From NCBI RefSeq assembly GCF_036924645.1, contig NZ_JAZHRX010000001.1, positions 1,302,001 to 1,366,000 of the forward strand: a DNA stretch of 64,000 nt, read 5' to 3'. The translations under genes were made by a program, and so were the position numbers. Below, piece after piece: positions 8,721-16,895 of the stretch (within the stretch, counting starts at the first letter, position 1; the number at the start of each line of letters is the position of its first letter). The DNA is from Bradyrhizobium sp. AZCC 2176. Lineage in GTDB: Bacteria; Pseudomonadota; Alphaproteobacteria; Rhizobiales; Xanthobacteraceae. The notes under the pieces were generated by a model, which was given only the letters and a program-made list of their open reading frames with translations, made no database searches and was not told where the DNA came from.

Positions 8721-8732
8721 TCACACGTGTGA
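8721..8732. promoter_or_regulatory. Perfect 12-bp palindrome TCACACGTGTGA
   Basis: The site is a perfect 12-bp inverted repeat 38 bases after the stop of the 109-residue membrane protein and 120 bases before the parA-like start. It could bind a dimeric regulator; none is identified. Confidence 0.35.
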
Positions 8733-8770
8733 GCCCGGTCACAACCGAACAGGTTGAACCCCTGATCGTC

Positions 8771-9100
8771 TCACTGCACGGTTTTTGCGCGCTCGCGTTC
8801 GAGCTTTGCTCGCTGGCGCTCGAGCCATTTGCGCTCGATCCATCCGAGCCCCTGCGCCATCGGCTTCTGCAGCGGCGGCACATCCTGTGCGAACAAAAGG
8901 AGTCCGAGCGGCAGCATCCAGAGCCCGAGCACCGGCAGGAAGCTGAGAAATCCGCCGACGACCAAGAGAAACGCAAGCGGAATTCGGACGTAGATCGATG
9001 ACGGCTTGCGTACCCAGCCGACGAACTTCGCCGGCCCGGGCGGCAGCTTCCTCTCGAACCAGGCAAAATGCCGGTCGAGCTCTTTCTGGTGTTCGCTCAA
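8771..9100 (-). CDS. Conserved membrane protein, 109 residues
   Basis: The protein has a polar N-terminus (SEHQKELDRHFAWFERKLPP), two closely spaced hydrophobic segments (IPLAFLLVVGGFLSFLPVLG and LWMLPLGLLLFAQ), and a basic coiled C-terminus (RKWLERQRAKLERERAK). The open frame extends to 9151. However, AAGAGGAGAGG lies 8 bases upstream of a TTG at 9100 and the residues before it look untranslated, so TTG at 9100 is chosen. The function is unknown. It is upstream of the parA-like gene on the same strand, 169 bases away. Confidence 0.7.
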   Translation of the reverse strand: MSEHQKELDRHFAWFERKLPPGPAKFVGWVRKPSSIYVRIPLAFLLVVGGFLSFLPVLGLWMLPLGLLLFAQDVPPLQKPMAQGLGWIERKWLERQRAKLERERAKTVQ

Positions 9101-9193
9101 TGAACCCTCTCCTCTTGACTGGGAGATGTTCATTGCAGACGCCGCAAACAAGGCGTCAGTCTGCCCGCGAGGGAATCTTAAAATGATGTAATG

Positions 9194-9241
9194 CCGTCAG
9201 GTCGCCCGCGCCGTCAGGTCGCCCGCGCCGTCAGGTCGCGC
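9194..9241. repeat. 17-bp tandem repeat over a stop codon
   Basis: The unit CCGTCAGGTCGCCCGCG is present twice in full and once in part. The leftmost part of the third copy holds the stop codon of the Cys-rich secreted protein gene, so each copy repeats that stop. Confidence 0.85.
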
Positions 9242-9587
9242 GTTTCGCCAGCTTCCTGGCCTTGCGCGGCTTGGCGCTCACGGCCTTGCGCGGCGTTGCC
9301 GGCCGGATCACGGCCGGCCGGCCGGCCGGCCTGGCCGCGGCTTCACTCGGGTCCGGCCTGAACTGCGCCCGGCAGGCCGGCGAAAGCTGCGACTTCTTGG
9401 CGACCATGCAGGTCGTCACGCGGCTGACATCGGGAATTTCGGAACTGCACAGCCGGAACGCGTCGCCGGTGCAGGCCTGCTCCTGTTCGGGGGTGTAGGT
9501 TTGACCGGCGGCAGGCGAGATCGAAACCGACAGCGCCGTGGCCAGCAACCATCCAAACCAAAAATTCCCTACTCGAAAAATCGTCAT
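9231..9587 (-). CDS. Secreted Cys-rich-repeat protein with basic tail
   Basis: A 118-residue protein with an N-terminal export signal (hydrophobic WFGWLLATALSVSI, likely cleavage after SPAAG). A single cysteine-rich module follows, with the spacing C-x8-C-x13-C-x11-C (ACTGDAFRLCS, VTTCMVAKKSQLSPACRAQF). This resembles the Cys-rich repeat first seen in Golgi GLG1/ESL-1. The last third is Ala/Pro/Lys/Arg-rich and strongly basic. The frame is open to 9764, but that would run into the tRNA gene. ATG at 9587 with GGGGGGA upstream is the likely start. The function is unknown. Confidence 0.75.
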   Translation of the reverse strand: MTIFRVGNFWFGWLLATALSVSISPAAGQTYTPEQEQACTGDAFRLCSSEIPDVSRVTTCMVAKKSQLSPACRAQFRPDPSEAAARPAGRPAVIRPATPRKAVSAKPRKARKLAKRAT

Positions 9588-9721
9588 CCATCCCCCCAGC
9601 CCAAAGTTTGGCGGAATTCTGGGTGAACCGATCAGGATTCGCAAGCACGGGTGGACAACACGCCACAGCACAAGTGTCGCGGCGGTTCGAGCGGCAATAC
9701 AGATTCGAATGGAGTGAAGAC

Positions 9722-9798
9722 TGGTACAGTTGGGTGGGCTCGAACCACCGACCTCCTGTTCCACAGACAGGCGCTCTAACCAACTGAGCTACAACTGC
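9722..9798 (-). tRNA. tRNA-His (GTG anticodon)
   Basis: The 77-nt gene folds into a full cloverleaf. The acceptor is GCAGTTG / CAACTGT, the D arm GCTC/GAGC, the anticodon stem CCTGT/ACAGG with loop CTGTGGA (anticodon GTG), and the T arm GGTGG/CCACC. CCA is encoded. The discriminator base is A73 and the base before G1 is T, so neither the usual G-1 nor C73 of tRNA-His is encoded. This agrees with the known exception in many alphaproteobacteria. Confidence 0.95.
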
Positions 9799-9978
9799 AT
9801 CCCTCACGCGAGGGCCCCAAAAGGGGGCCTGCGAATGGGCCGGAAACTAGGTGCAACGCTTCACTTTGGCAAGGCCGGGAAGCGTCTGATTATAGTCGCC
9901 CCGAGGGCTTTTTGCGTTCATTTGCCGGGGCTCCGCGGACGGCGGCAAAAGCCTTGGCAGCAAAGAACGTTTGGCAGC

Positions 9979-10010
9979 AAAAAGCCCGGGCCGCTTTGCC
10001 CGGGCTTTTC
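9979..10010 (-). terminator. Terminator after the first phasin gene, possibly bidirectional
   Basis: AAAGCCCGGG and CCCGGGCTTT form a perfect 10-bp stem with an 8-base loop. T runs flank it on both strands. The phasin stop is about 20 bases away on the minus strand. The direct repeat TTGGCAGCAAA occurs at 9954 and 9971 beside it. Confidence 0.8.
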
Positions 10011-10028
10011 GTGATCAATACGAAGCGG

Positions 10029-10472
10029 TCAGGCGGCCGGCTTGTAAAGCTTCGAGGCGGAAGTCTTGATCGGCTCGACGGTCTCGCTGGCGACCTTCTG
10101 GCCGAGCTCGGCGAGCTCCTTGGCTTGCGCGGTGAGGGTCTCGTACTGCTTCTTGGCGTGCGAGGTCCACAGCTCAAGCGCTGCGGCCGGCGTCTTCACG
10201 CCGAACAGCTCCTGCGCGAAATCCAGCGAGGACGAGGTGTTGGCCTTGAAGAACTCGATCAGCTTGGCGTTGTATTCGCTGGCGCCCTTGCTGGCCGAGG
10301 TGAACACGGCCTCGATGGTGCCGTTATGGGTCTCGGCGGCATCCTTGAACTTGGCATAGCTGTCGCGGGCCTGCGAGACGCCCTTTTCGGCAAGCGCGCG
10401 CATTTGCTCGGGGACTTCGAAGGGGATGATGGAGGCAGAGAAGGGATCGGTGGAGCTGGTCACGGCTTGCAT
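10029..10472 (-). CDS. Phasin family protein (147 residues)
   Basis: The protein is almost wholly helical with amphipathic repeats and carries the phasin_2-type core (VPEQMRALAEKGVSQARDSY; FKANTSSSLDFAQELFGVKT; ALELWTSHAKKQYETLTAQ). Phasins coat polyhydroxyalkanoate granules and modulate their size and number. A second phasin gene lies 240 bases upstream on the same strand, so the pair probably arose by duplication. No PHA synthase gene is in the window. Confidence 0.9.
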   Translation of the reverse strand: MQAVTSSTDPFSASIIPFEVPEQMRALAEKGVSQARDSYAKFKDAAETHNGTIEAVFTSASKGASEYNAKLIEFFKANTSSSLDFAQELFGVKTPAAALELWTSHAKKQYETLTAQAKELAELGQKVASETVEPIKTSASKLYKPAA

Positions 10473-10712
10473 CCTTCACAATGGGGTTAAACGGCATTCC
10501 CCCTTGCGGACCGCCGGGCAGGCAAGGCGGGCCGAAAGGTCACGACACACTCACGGAAAGTTGCCCATCCACGGGCTGGCCCAATTAGAACCAATATCAT
10601 GTCAAATTTGTGCAACGCACTGCAATTTCTGGTGCATCGCCGCATATTTAACCCGGAATACGGGTTCCATCCCGGCTGGCCCGGTGCCGGGTCTCTCGCC
10701 GATGGCGGCCAC

Positions 10713-11096
10713 TCAGGCTTTCGGCTTGGTTGCGTCCATGGCGGCCTTGGCGACGATCTGGCCCATCTCGCCGGCCTGCTCCGTCAGCGATCGCATCAAA
10801 CCCTGCACATATTCCCCGTGCAGTCGCACCACCTCGGTCACATCCTTGGCTTTCAGCAGCGACTGCGCGTGATCGAGCGAGGCCTGCACGTTCTTCTCGG
10901 CATAGGCGATGGCCTTGCCACTGACATCCTTGGCGCCGGCGCGAACCGTGGCGTTGCGCTCCTCAATCGAGCCGGCGGTAGCCTGCGCGGAAGCGAGGAA
11001 TCTATCGAAGGCCTTGCGGGCCTGCTCGAAGCTCGCTTCCGCCATCGATCGCATTTCCTTGGGTATCTCGAAACGATCTCGCACTTCGTCACTCAT
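10713..11096 (-). CDS. Phasin family protein (127 residues)
   Basis: A second helical phasin with the same plan: FEIPKEMRSMAEASFEQARK at the N-terminus, then YAEKNVQASLDHAQSLLKAK and LHGEYVQGLMRSLTEQAGE. It is shorter than the neighbouring phasin and lacks the N-terminal extension of that protein. It should act on polyhydroxyalkanoate granules. The start is ATG at 11096. No clear terminator lies between the two phasin genes. Confidence 0.88.
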   Translation of the reverse strand: MSDEVRDRFEIPKEMRSMAEASFEQARKAFDRFLASAQATAGSIEERNATVRAGAKDVSGKAIAYAEKNVQASLDHAQSLLKAKDVTEVVRLHGEYVQGLMRSLTEQAGEMGQIVAKAAMDATKPKA

Positions 11097-11290
11097 GGTG
11101 CGTTCCCTTGCATTGGCTGAGATTGCGCCCGGATACCGTCAGGGGCCGCTCCGGGGACGGATGCGGCGCCGGGGAGGTTCGACGTTGAACCCTTGACGGC
11201 CGTTGGCAACCATCCAACGCGGCGGCCGGCCAAAGGGTCCAGCCGGGTTAAGGTTATCCGCCGCTTAGATTACCGCCGGCCCGCCGGGCC

Positions 11291-14200
11291 GTGGACCTGC
11301 CGCTGCCGGCTTGCGATACTAACGATCCCTTAACGCCGCCGGCGTTTGGGGTGCCGATTTTGACGCCGGACGGTCATGTAGCTGCGATGCAGGATGCGGA
11401 ATTTCAGTGGCGGGCGCTCGGAGATCCGCGATTGGCGGCTTACGCGGCGAGTCCCCTGCCCGCATGGCTATGGACCGCCGACGGCACCCGGATACTGTGG
11501 GCCAATCCGGCCGGCGTCCGCCTGTTCGGCGCGGCCAGCGCCGCAGCCCTTGCCGAAAAAGCTTTTGGGCCGGCCGACCGGCACCGGCGGCAGATTGCGC
11601 GGCTCGCAGGCCGGTTGCTCGCCAACGGCGCGATCCGGCTGGAGCGTCTGCAGGGATTTGGCGCCGCGCCCGGCATGCTTGCGACCTGCGGCGCTTTGCG
11701 GTTCGACTTTCCCGATGGCAGCCACGGTGTTCTGATCGCCGCCGGCAACATCCCGGTGATCGCGCCGCGCCCGGCGCAGACGCAGCCCGATAACGCGGTG
11801 CAGCCGGCACAATCGGGCGAAGCGCCGGCCGAGTTTGCGTTGTTCGATGCGTTTGCCGAGCCTGCCGCCGCAGACGAGCCGCCCGCCGCCGAAACCATTT
11901 CGCGCGCGCCTCCATCTGCGGTCGACGTATTTGGGCTCGAAGCCTTTGCCGGCCGGACGGTGCCGCCGGCGCGCCGCCTGCCGCTGCGCTTCACCTGGCG
12001 GATGGACCGGGAAGGCCGCTTCACGCTCGGCACCAACGAATTCACCGGGTTGATGGGCCCGCGCACCACGGCCGCTTTCGGCCGGCCATGGCGCGAGATC
12101 GCCGCGACCTTCGGCTTCGATCCTACCGGCCGGATGATGCAGGCATTTGCGACGGGTGCGATCTGGAGCGACATCACGCTGAACTGGCCGGTGGACGGCG
12201 GCGGCACGTTGCCCGTCGAATTGTCCGGCCTGCCGGTCTTCGATGGCGCGCGAAACTTCGTCGGCTATCGCGGCTTCGGCGTCTGCCGCGATTTCGATGC
12301 GCTGGCGCGGCTCGCCGCCCTGCGCCTCGCGGAATTGTCCGGTGAGACGGTGACGCCGCAAGACGTGTCCGCTGCAGCATCTGCCGAGCCGACCAGCGTT
12401 GCATCGGCTTTATCCGACGAATTGCCTGAAACGATTGCTGCCGAGACTTCTGGTGCAGAGACTTCTGCCGCAGAGACTTCACATCAAAACGATTTGGAAA
12501 CGCCCGTGGAACCTCCCAAGGAAAGCTTGGCGGAAAGCGTCAAAGAAAGTGTCCAGGACAGCGCCCTCCAAGACAGCATCCAAGACAGCCTCCAGCAAAT
12601 CATCGAGGACACGCCGACCGAAGCCGCAACCGCGTTGCCGGCGGACGCCGCCGGAAACGTCTTGCCATTCCGTGTCCCCGGCGAAGCGAAGCCGCTGTCG
12701 CTGACGCCGGTTGAAAACAGCGCCTTCGACGAACTCGCGCGGCAATTGTCGGCGCGGCTCGACACCGAGAACGGCAACGAGACGGCGCGGGATGCCGCCG
12801 GCGACGCCATCTTCGAACCGCTGGCCGCACTGCCCGTGCGCGAAGCCGCCAGCGCGCCGCCCGAATGGCTGGCGACGCCCGAGCCGCCCGCACGCGGCGA
12901 AGCCGCGCGCGACAAGGCGCTGCTCGATTTGCTGCCGGTCGGCATCCTGATCTACCGGCTCGACCGGCTGCTGTATGCCAACCCCGCGTTCCTGACGCAG
13001 ATGGGCTATCCGAACCTGCACGCGCTGGAAGATGCCGGCGGCCTCGATGCGCTCTATGTCGAACCCGGCACCTCCAACACGTCCTCGACATCGGACGCCG
13101 GCCGGCCGGTGACGATTTCCGCAAGCGGGCCTGCGGATGCCGATGCGCCGTCATCGGCAGCAGAGGCCCGCCTCTACACGATTTCATGGGACGGCGATTC
13201 GGCGCTGGCTTTGATCTTCTCAGGCACGCGGCATGAGGGTGCCGCGATCGCGGCCGCCATCGCGCAAGCCGAGCCGGTATCGGAGCCTGTCTCCGAGCCG
13301 CCGGTGTTGAAGCCTGACGTCTCCGAACCGTCTGATGTCGGAAATGCCAACGCCGAAGAGCTCGCCGCCATCCTCGACACCACGGCCGAAGGCATCGTGA
13401 TGTTCGACGCCGAGGGCAACATCCATGCCGCCAACCGCAGCGCCGAAGCACTGTTCGGCCATGACGGCGACGAGCTCGCGCGACGCAATCTCACCGACCT
13501 GTTTGCGCCCGAAAGCCGGCACGGCGTGTTCGAATATCTCGCCGGCATCAAGGCTTCCGGCGTCGAAAGCCTGCTCGATCACGGCCGCGAGGTGCTGGGC
13601 CGCGAAAGCAAGGGCGGCATCATCCCGCTGTCGATGACCATGGGCCGCACCCGCCCTGATGGGCCGAATTTCTTCGCGGTGTTCCGCGATCTGTCGCCAG
13701 TCAAGAAGACCGAGAGCGAATTGCGCGAGGCGCGGCGGCTGGCCGAACGCGCCGCCAATGCCAAGGCCGACGTGCTGGCGCGGATCAGCCACGAGGTGCG
13801 GACGCCGCTGAACGCCATCATCGGCTTTTCCGAGGTGATGATCGGCGAGCGTTTCGGCGCGCTCGGCAACGAGCGCTACCTCGAATACATGAAGGACATC
13901 CGCGCCTCCGGCGAACGCGTGATCGCCATCATCAACGATCTGCTCGACCTTAGCCGGATCGAAACCGGCAAGCTCGATCTCGCCTTCACCAACCAGAACC
14001 TCAACGAGCTGGTCGAGAGCTGCGTGGCGGTGATGCAGCCGCAGGCCAATCGCGAACGGATCATCATCCGCACCTCGCTCGCGCACATGTTGCCGCCGGT
14101 GATCGCGGACGCGCGCGCCCTGCGCCAGATCACGCTGAACCTGATCGGCAATTCGATCCATCTCGCCAACGCCGGCGGCCAGGTCATCGTCTCGACCGCG

Positions 14201-14452
14201 CTGTCCGATTTCGGCGAGGTGATGCTGCGGGTCCGCGACACCGGCCACGGCCTCAACGACAATGAGGTGGCCGCAGCCCTCCAGCCGTTCCGGACGCGTG
14301 CGCCGTCGGATCACGCCGAGAGTTCGGCCGTCAGCCTGTCGCTGACCAAGGCGCTTGTCGAAGCCAACCGCGCCAAATTCCAGATCAAGACCGGCGGCCG
14401 CTCCGGCACGCTGATCGAGATCGTGTTTCCGCACACGGTGGCGCGCGCCTGA
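11291..14452 (+). CDS. pdhS: PAS-domain sensor histidine kinase, PdhS/PleC-DivJ type
   Basis: A 1,053-residue cytoplasmic kinase without clear membrane spans. PAS-like segments lie near residues 40-110, 235-330, 540-620 and 690-800. The HisKA phospho-acceptor is His834 in ARISHEVRTPLN. The catalytic domain carries Asn954 (NLIGNSIHLA) and the DTGHGL G1 box at about 983-988, followed by the NDNEVAAALQPFR block. This C-terminal signature is typical of kinases acting on DivK and, through it, CtrA and cell polarity. Between PAS segments are acidic, low-complexity linkers (residues 385-450 with AETS/KES/QDS repeats, and a SEPVSEP stretch near 665-690). The start is GTG at 11291; assignment as PdhS is inferred. 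Confidence 0.8.
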   Translation: MDLPLPACDTNDPLTPPAFGVPILTPDGHVAAMQDAEFQWRALGDPRLAAYAASPLPAWLWTADGTRILWANPAGVRLFGAASAAALAEKAFGPADRHRRQIARLAGRLLANGAIRLERLQGFGAAPGMLATCGALRFDFPDGSHGVLIAAGNIPVIAPRPAQTQPDNAVQPAQSGEAPAEFALFDAFAEPAAADEPPAAETISRAPPSAVDVFGLEAFAGRTVPPARRLPLRFTWRMDREGRFTLGTNEFTGLMGPRTTAAFGRPWREIAATFGFDPTGRMMQAFATGAIWSDITLNWPVDGGGTLPVELSGLPVFDGARNFVGYRGFGVCRDFDALARLAALRLAELSGETVTPQDVSAAASAEPTSVASALSDELPETIAAETSGAETSAAETSHQNDLETPVEPPKESLAESVKESVQDSALQDSIQDSLQQIIEDTPTEAATALPADAAGNVLPFRVPGEAKPLSLTPVENSAFDELARQLSARLDTENGNETARDAAGDAIFEPLAALPVREAASAPPEWLATPEPPARGEAARDKALLDLLPVGILIYRLDRLLYANPAFLTQMGYPNLHALEDAGGLDALYVEPGTSNTSSTSDAGRPVTISASGPADADAPSSAAEARLYTISWDGDSALALIFSGTRHEGAAIAAAIAQAEPVSEPVSEPPVLKPDVSEPSDVGNANAEELAAILDTTAEGIVMFDAEGNIHAANRSAEALFGHDGDELARRNLTDLFAPESRHGVFEYLAGIKASGVESLLDHGREVLGRESKGGIIPLSMTMGRTRPDGPNFFAVFRDLSPVKKTESELREARRLAERAANAKADVLARISHEVRTPLNAIIGFSEVMIGERFGALGNERYLEYMKDIRASGERVIAIINDLLDLSRIETGKLDLAFTNQNLNELVESCVAVMQPQANRERIIIRTSLAHMLPPVIADARALRQITLNLIGNSIHLANAGGQVIVSTALSDFGEVMLRVRDTGHGLNDNEVAAALQPFRTRAPSDHAESSAVSLSLTKALVEANRAKFQIKTGGRSGTLIEIVFPHTVARA

Positions 14453-14488
14453 CCGGAGACCAACGGGCGCGCGTACTCGCGATGTCGA

Positions 14489-15208
14489 TCACGTCGCTTT
14501 TGACGGAAGAAACGCTGGAACGCTGAGGCCCTGGCCGCGCAAATAATCGGCCATCGGTCCGACGACGTTGATGACCGCCGGTCTTGCCGTCATGCGCTGC
14601 CGCCACTGCAGAAGCCTCGGCGTTTCGCCGGTCATGTCGGCGCCCCAGCGCGCGCCGAACAGCTGGGCCATATAGAACGCGATATCGGCAAAGGAATACG
14701 TGCCGCCGAGAAACTCGCGGTCATCAAGCACGCTCTCCATGGTTCGATAATAAGCCGCGGCGCCCGCGCGCGCGAGCTCCGCGGCGGGATCGAGCGGCGT
14801 CTTCCAGAGCTGCATCAATTTGATGATATGAGGGAAATAGACTTCATCCGATTCATGCTCCAGCCGGCGAGACCAGGCCCGTGCGGCAGAAGTCGCAGGC
14901 CACAGCGCAGGATGCGGCTTGATGTCTTCAAGATATTCGAAGATCTGGGTGGAATCGAAGATCTCGAGGTCACCGTCGATCAGCACGGGGACCTGCCGCT
15001 TTGGATTGATGCGCAGGACTTCCGGATGCTTTGGCGCGTAACCCTCCTTCATGGTGAAGGGGACCATGACCAGTTCGAAATCGATGTTCTTCTCGTGCGC
15101 CGCGATCTGGACCTTTGCGCCGAACATACTTAAGGGGCCGGAGAACAGCCGCATTTTGCGGTTGCTGCTTCGATGCGTTTCCTGGTCGGATTGAACATTC
15201 GCAGGCAT
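14489..15208 (-). CDS. Glutathione S-transferase family protein
   Basis: A 239-residue cytoplasmic protein with an N-terminal thioredoxin-like domain (LFSGPLSMFGAKVQIAAHEK; NPKRQVPVLIDGDLEIFDST, with the usual cis-Pro and DST motif). An all-helical C-terminal domain follows, with the FLGGTYSFADIAFY N-capping motif. GSTs conjugate glutathione or act as peroxidases; the substrate is not predictable here. The start at 15208 has a GAGGG site about 10 bases upstream; a second possible start is at 15154, nearer to the usual family start. Confidence 0.9.
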   Translation of the reverse strand: MPANVQSDQETHRSSNRKMRLFSGPLSMFGAKVQIAAHEKNIDFELVMVPFTMKEGYAPKHPEVLRINPKRQVPVLIDGDLEIFDSTQIFEYLEDIKPHPALWPATSAARAWSRRLEHESDEVYFPHIIKLMQLWKTPLDPAAELARAGAAAYYRTMESVLDDREFLGGTYSFADIAFYMAQLFGARWGADMTGETPRLLQWRQRMTARPAVINVVGPMADYLRGQGLSVPAFLPSKAT

Positions 15209-15444
15209 CGATTTCTACCCTCACTCAATTTTTCGGAGGCTAATCCAGAATCGCGATCAGCACACGGGGCTTTCTCCGCTCCTCTCCCCGTCCTTCGCGG
15301 GGGCGAGGTTGGAGACGCGGCGAGATCTTTTACTGAAGGATCCCGTTCGGACACCTAAAGGTCCTTCTGGACAGCGGCGCCTTTTCCGGTTGATATGCGA
15401 CGAATTGACACATAATGGCTCCGCGTGAGCCTGGAGGGAATCCC

Positions 15445-16413
15445 ATGACGCCGTTTCATACGCGCCTGTTCGGCGCGGCCGTTGCGTTGACGCTTGCAGC
15501 AGGTAGCCCGGCCCTCGCGCAGCAGCTCGAGCTCAAGATCATGGCGCCGGCCGCTCCCGGCGGTGGATGGGATCAGACCGCCCGGTCGATGCAGCAGGCG
15601 CTGGTCGCCGCCAAGATCGCCCGCAGCGTCCAGGTCACCAACGTGGCCGGCGCCGGCGGCAGCGTCGGCATCGCGCAGTTCGTCAACGGCGCCAAGGGCG
15701 ACGGCAACCAGATGATGGTGAACGGCTTCGTCATGGTTGGCGCGCTCGCCATGAACAAATCGCCGGTGACGCTCGAACAGGTGACGCCGATTGCGCGCCT
15801 CACCGAGGAGATCCAGGTGATCGTGGTGCCGGCGAATTCACCGCTCAAGACCGCGCAGGATCTTGCCGCTGCCGTGAAGGCCGACATCGCCAAGGTAACG
15901 TTTGCCGGCGGCTCGGCCGGGGGCGTCGACCATGTGATGGCGGCGCTGTTTGCGGGAACGATCGGCGCCGACGCCAAGAAGGTCAACTACATTCCGTTTT
16001 CGGGCGGCGGCGAGTCGCTGGCGGCGATCCTTGGCGGCAAAGTCACCGCAGGCATTTCGGGAATGAGCGAATACGAAGGACAGATCAAGTCCGGCAAGCT
16101 GCGCGCGCTCGGCGTGACGTCGGAGAAGCGCATCGCCGGCAGCGATATTCCGACGTTCAAGGAACAAGGCATCGACCTCGTGCTGGCCAACTGGCGTTCG
16201 GTGGTCGCGCCCCCCGGCATCACGCCGGAACAGCGCAAGACCCTGAGCGATGCGGTGGAGAAGATGGTCCAGTCGGACGCCTGGAAGGACATCCTCAAGC
16301 AGAAGGGCTGGGATGACGCCTATCTCGGCGGCGACGCGTTTGCGGATTTCCTGAAGAAGGAAACGACGCGCGTCACCGACGTCTTGAAGTCGGTCGGCCT
16401 CGTCAAATCATGA
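15445..16413 (+). CDS. tctC: Tripartite tricarboxylate transporter substrate-binding protein
   Basis: A 322-residue periplasmic binding protein of the TctC/Bug family. It has a signal peptide (residues 1-25, ending SPALAQQ), then the first ligand-loop motif [14 protein letters not shown]. The central segment [13 protein letters not shown] and the end [14 protein letters not shown] block are also of this family. It binds a carboxylate for the TctAB carrier. GGAGGGA at 15433-15439 fixes the start at 15445, not the more upstream in-frame ATG. Its stop overlaps the tctB start by four bases (ATGA). Confidence 0.95.
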   Translation: MTPFHTRLFGAAVALTLAAGSPALAQQLELKIMAPAAPGGGWDQTARSMQQALVAAKIARSVQVTNVAGAGGSVGIAQFVNGAKGDGNQMMVNGFVMVGALAMNKSPVTLEQVTPIARLTEEIQVIVVPANSPLKTAQDLAAAVKADIAKVTFAGGSAGGVDHVMAALFAGTIGADAKKVNYIPFSGGGESLAAILGGKVTAGISGMSEYEGQIKSGKLRALGVTSEKRIAGSDIPTFKEQGIDLVLANWRSVVAPPGITPEQRKTLSDAVEKMVQSDAWKDILKQKGWDDAYLGGDAFADFLKKETTRVTDVLKSVGLVKS

Positions 16414-16895
16414 CGGACCTTCCGCAGGAGCCAGGGTCGCGGCACATCGATCGTGCGGGCCTCATCATTGCCGCGGCGCTCGCCGCGCTTGCCGTGGTGC
16501 TGGTATGGGATTCAAGGCAACTGCCGGCCACCACGATGTACGGCATGGGCCCCGAGGTGATGCCGGTCGTCATCGCGATCGGGCTCGGCTTGCTTGCGAT
16601 CGGCAATCTGGTCGACGCGTTGCGCGGCAACCTGCCGCCGCGCGAGAGCGCCGATCCCAGGGCTGTGCTGCTGATCCTCGGCGGGCTTGCGCTGCTGATC
16701 GCCATCATCGGCTTCGGCGGCGGCTTCATCCTTGCGACCTCGGCGTTGTTCGTCACCACCTCGGCTGCGTTCGGACGGCGCGCCATCCTCGCCGATTCCG
16801 CCATCGCGCTCGTGATGAGCACCCTGGTCTATCTCGCTTTCGATCGGCTGCTGACGTTGAGTCTCCCTGCCGGCCCCCTGGAAAGACTGCTGTAA
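16410..16895 (+). CDS. tctB: Tripartite tricarboxylate transporter small membrane subunit
   Basis: A 161-residue inner-membrane protein with four hydrophobic segments, as in TctB ([77 protein letters not shown]). It forms the carrier complex with TctA. It overlaps tctC by four bases and tctA by one base, so the three are translated as one operon. Confidence 0.93.
   Translation: MTDLPQEPGSRHIDRAGLIIAAALAALAVVLVWDSRQLPATTMYGMGPEVMPVVIAIGLGLLAIGNLVDALRGNLPPRESADPRAVLLILGGLALLIAIIGFGGGFILATSALFVTTSAAFGRRAILADSAIALVMSTLVYLAFDRLLTLSLPAGPLERLL

Noticed and set aside
9588..9764. N-terminal extension of the Cys-rich secreted protein
   Set aside because: It would overlap the tRNA-His gene; the signal peptide starts at 9587.
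11440..12361. Long minus-strand frames opposite the histidine kinase gene
   Set aside because: They are shadows of a high-GC gene: Arg/Ala/Pro-rich, no domains and no ribosome sites.
13220..14434. 404-codon minus-strand frame opposite the kinase core
   Set aside because: The plus-strand frame has the full kinase signature; the opposite frame is only the complement of GC-biased codons.
16505..16894. N-terminal extension of the tctA frame
   Set aside because: This DNA encodes tctB in another frame; the tctA family starts at the ATG at 16895.
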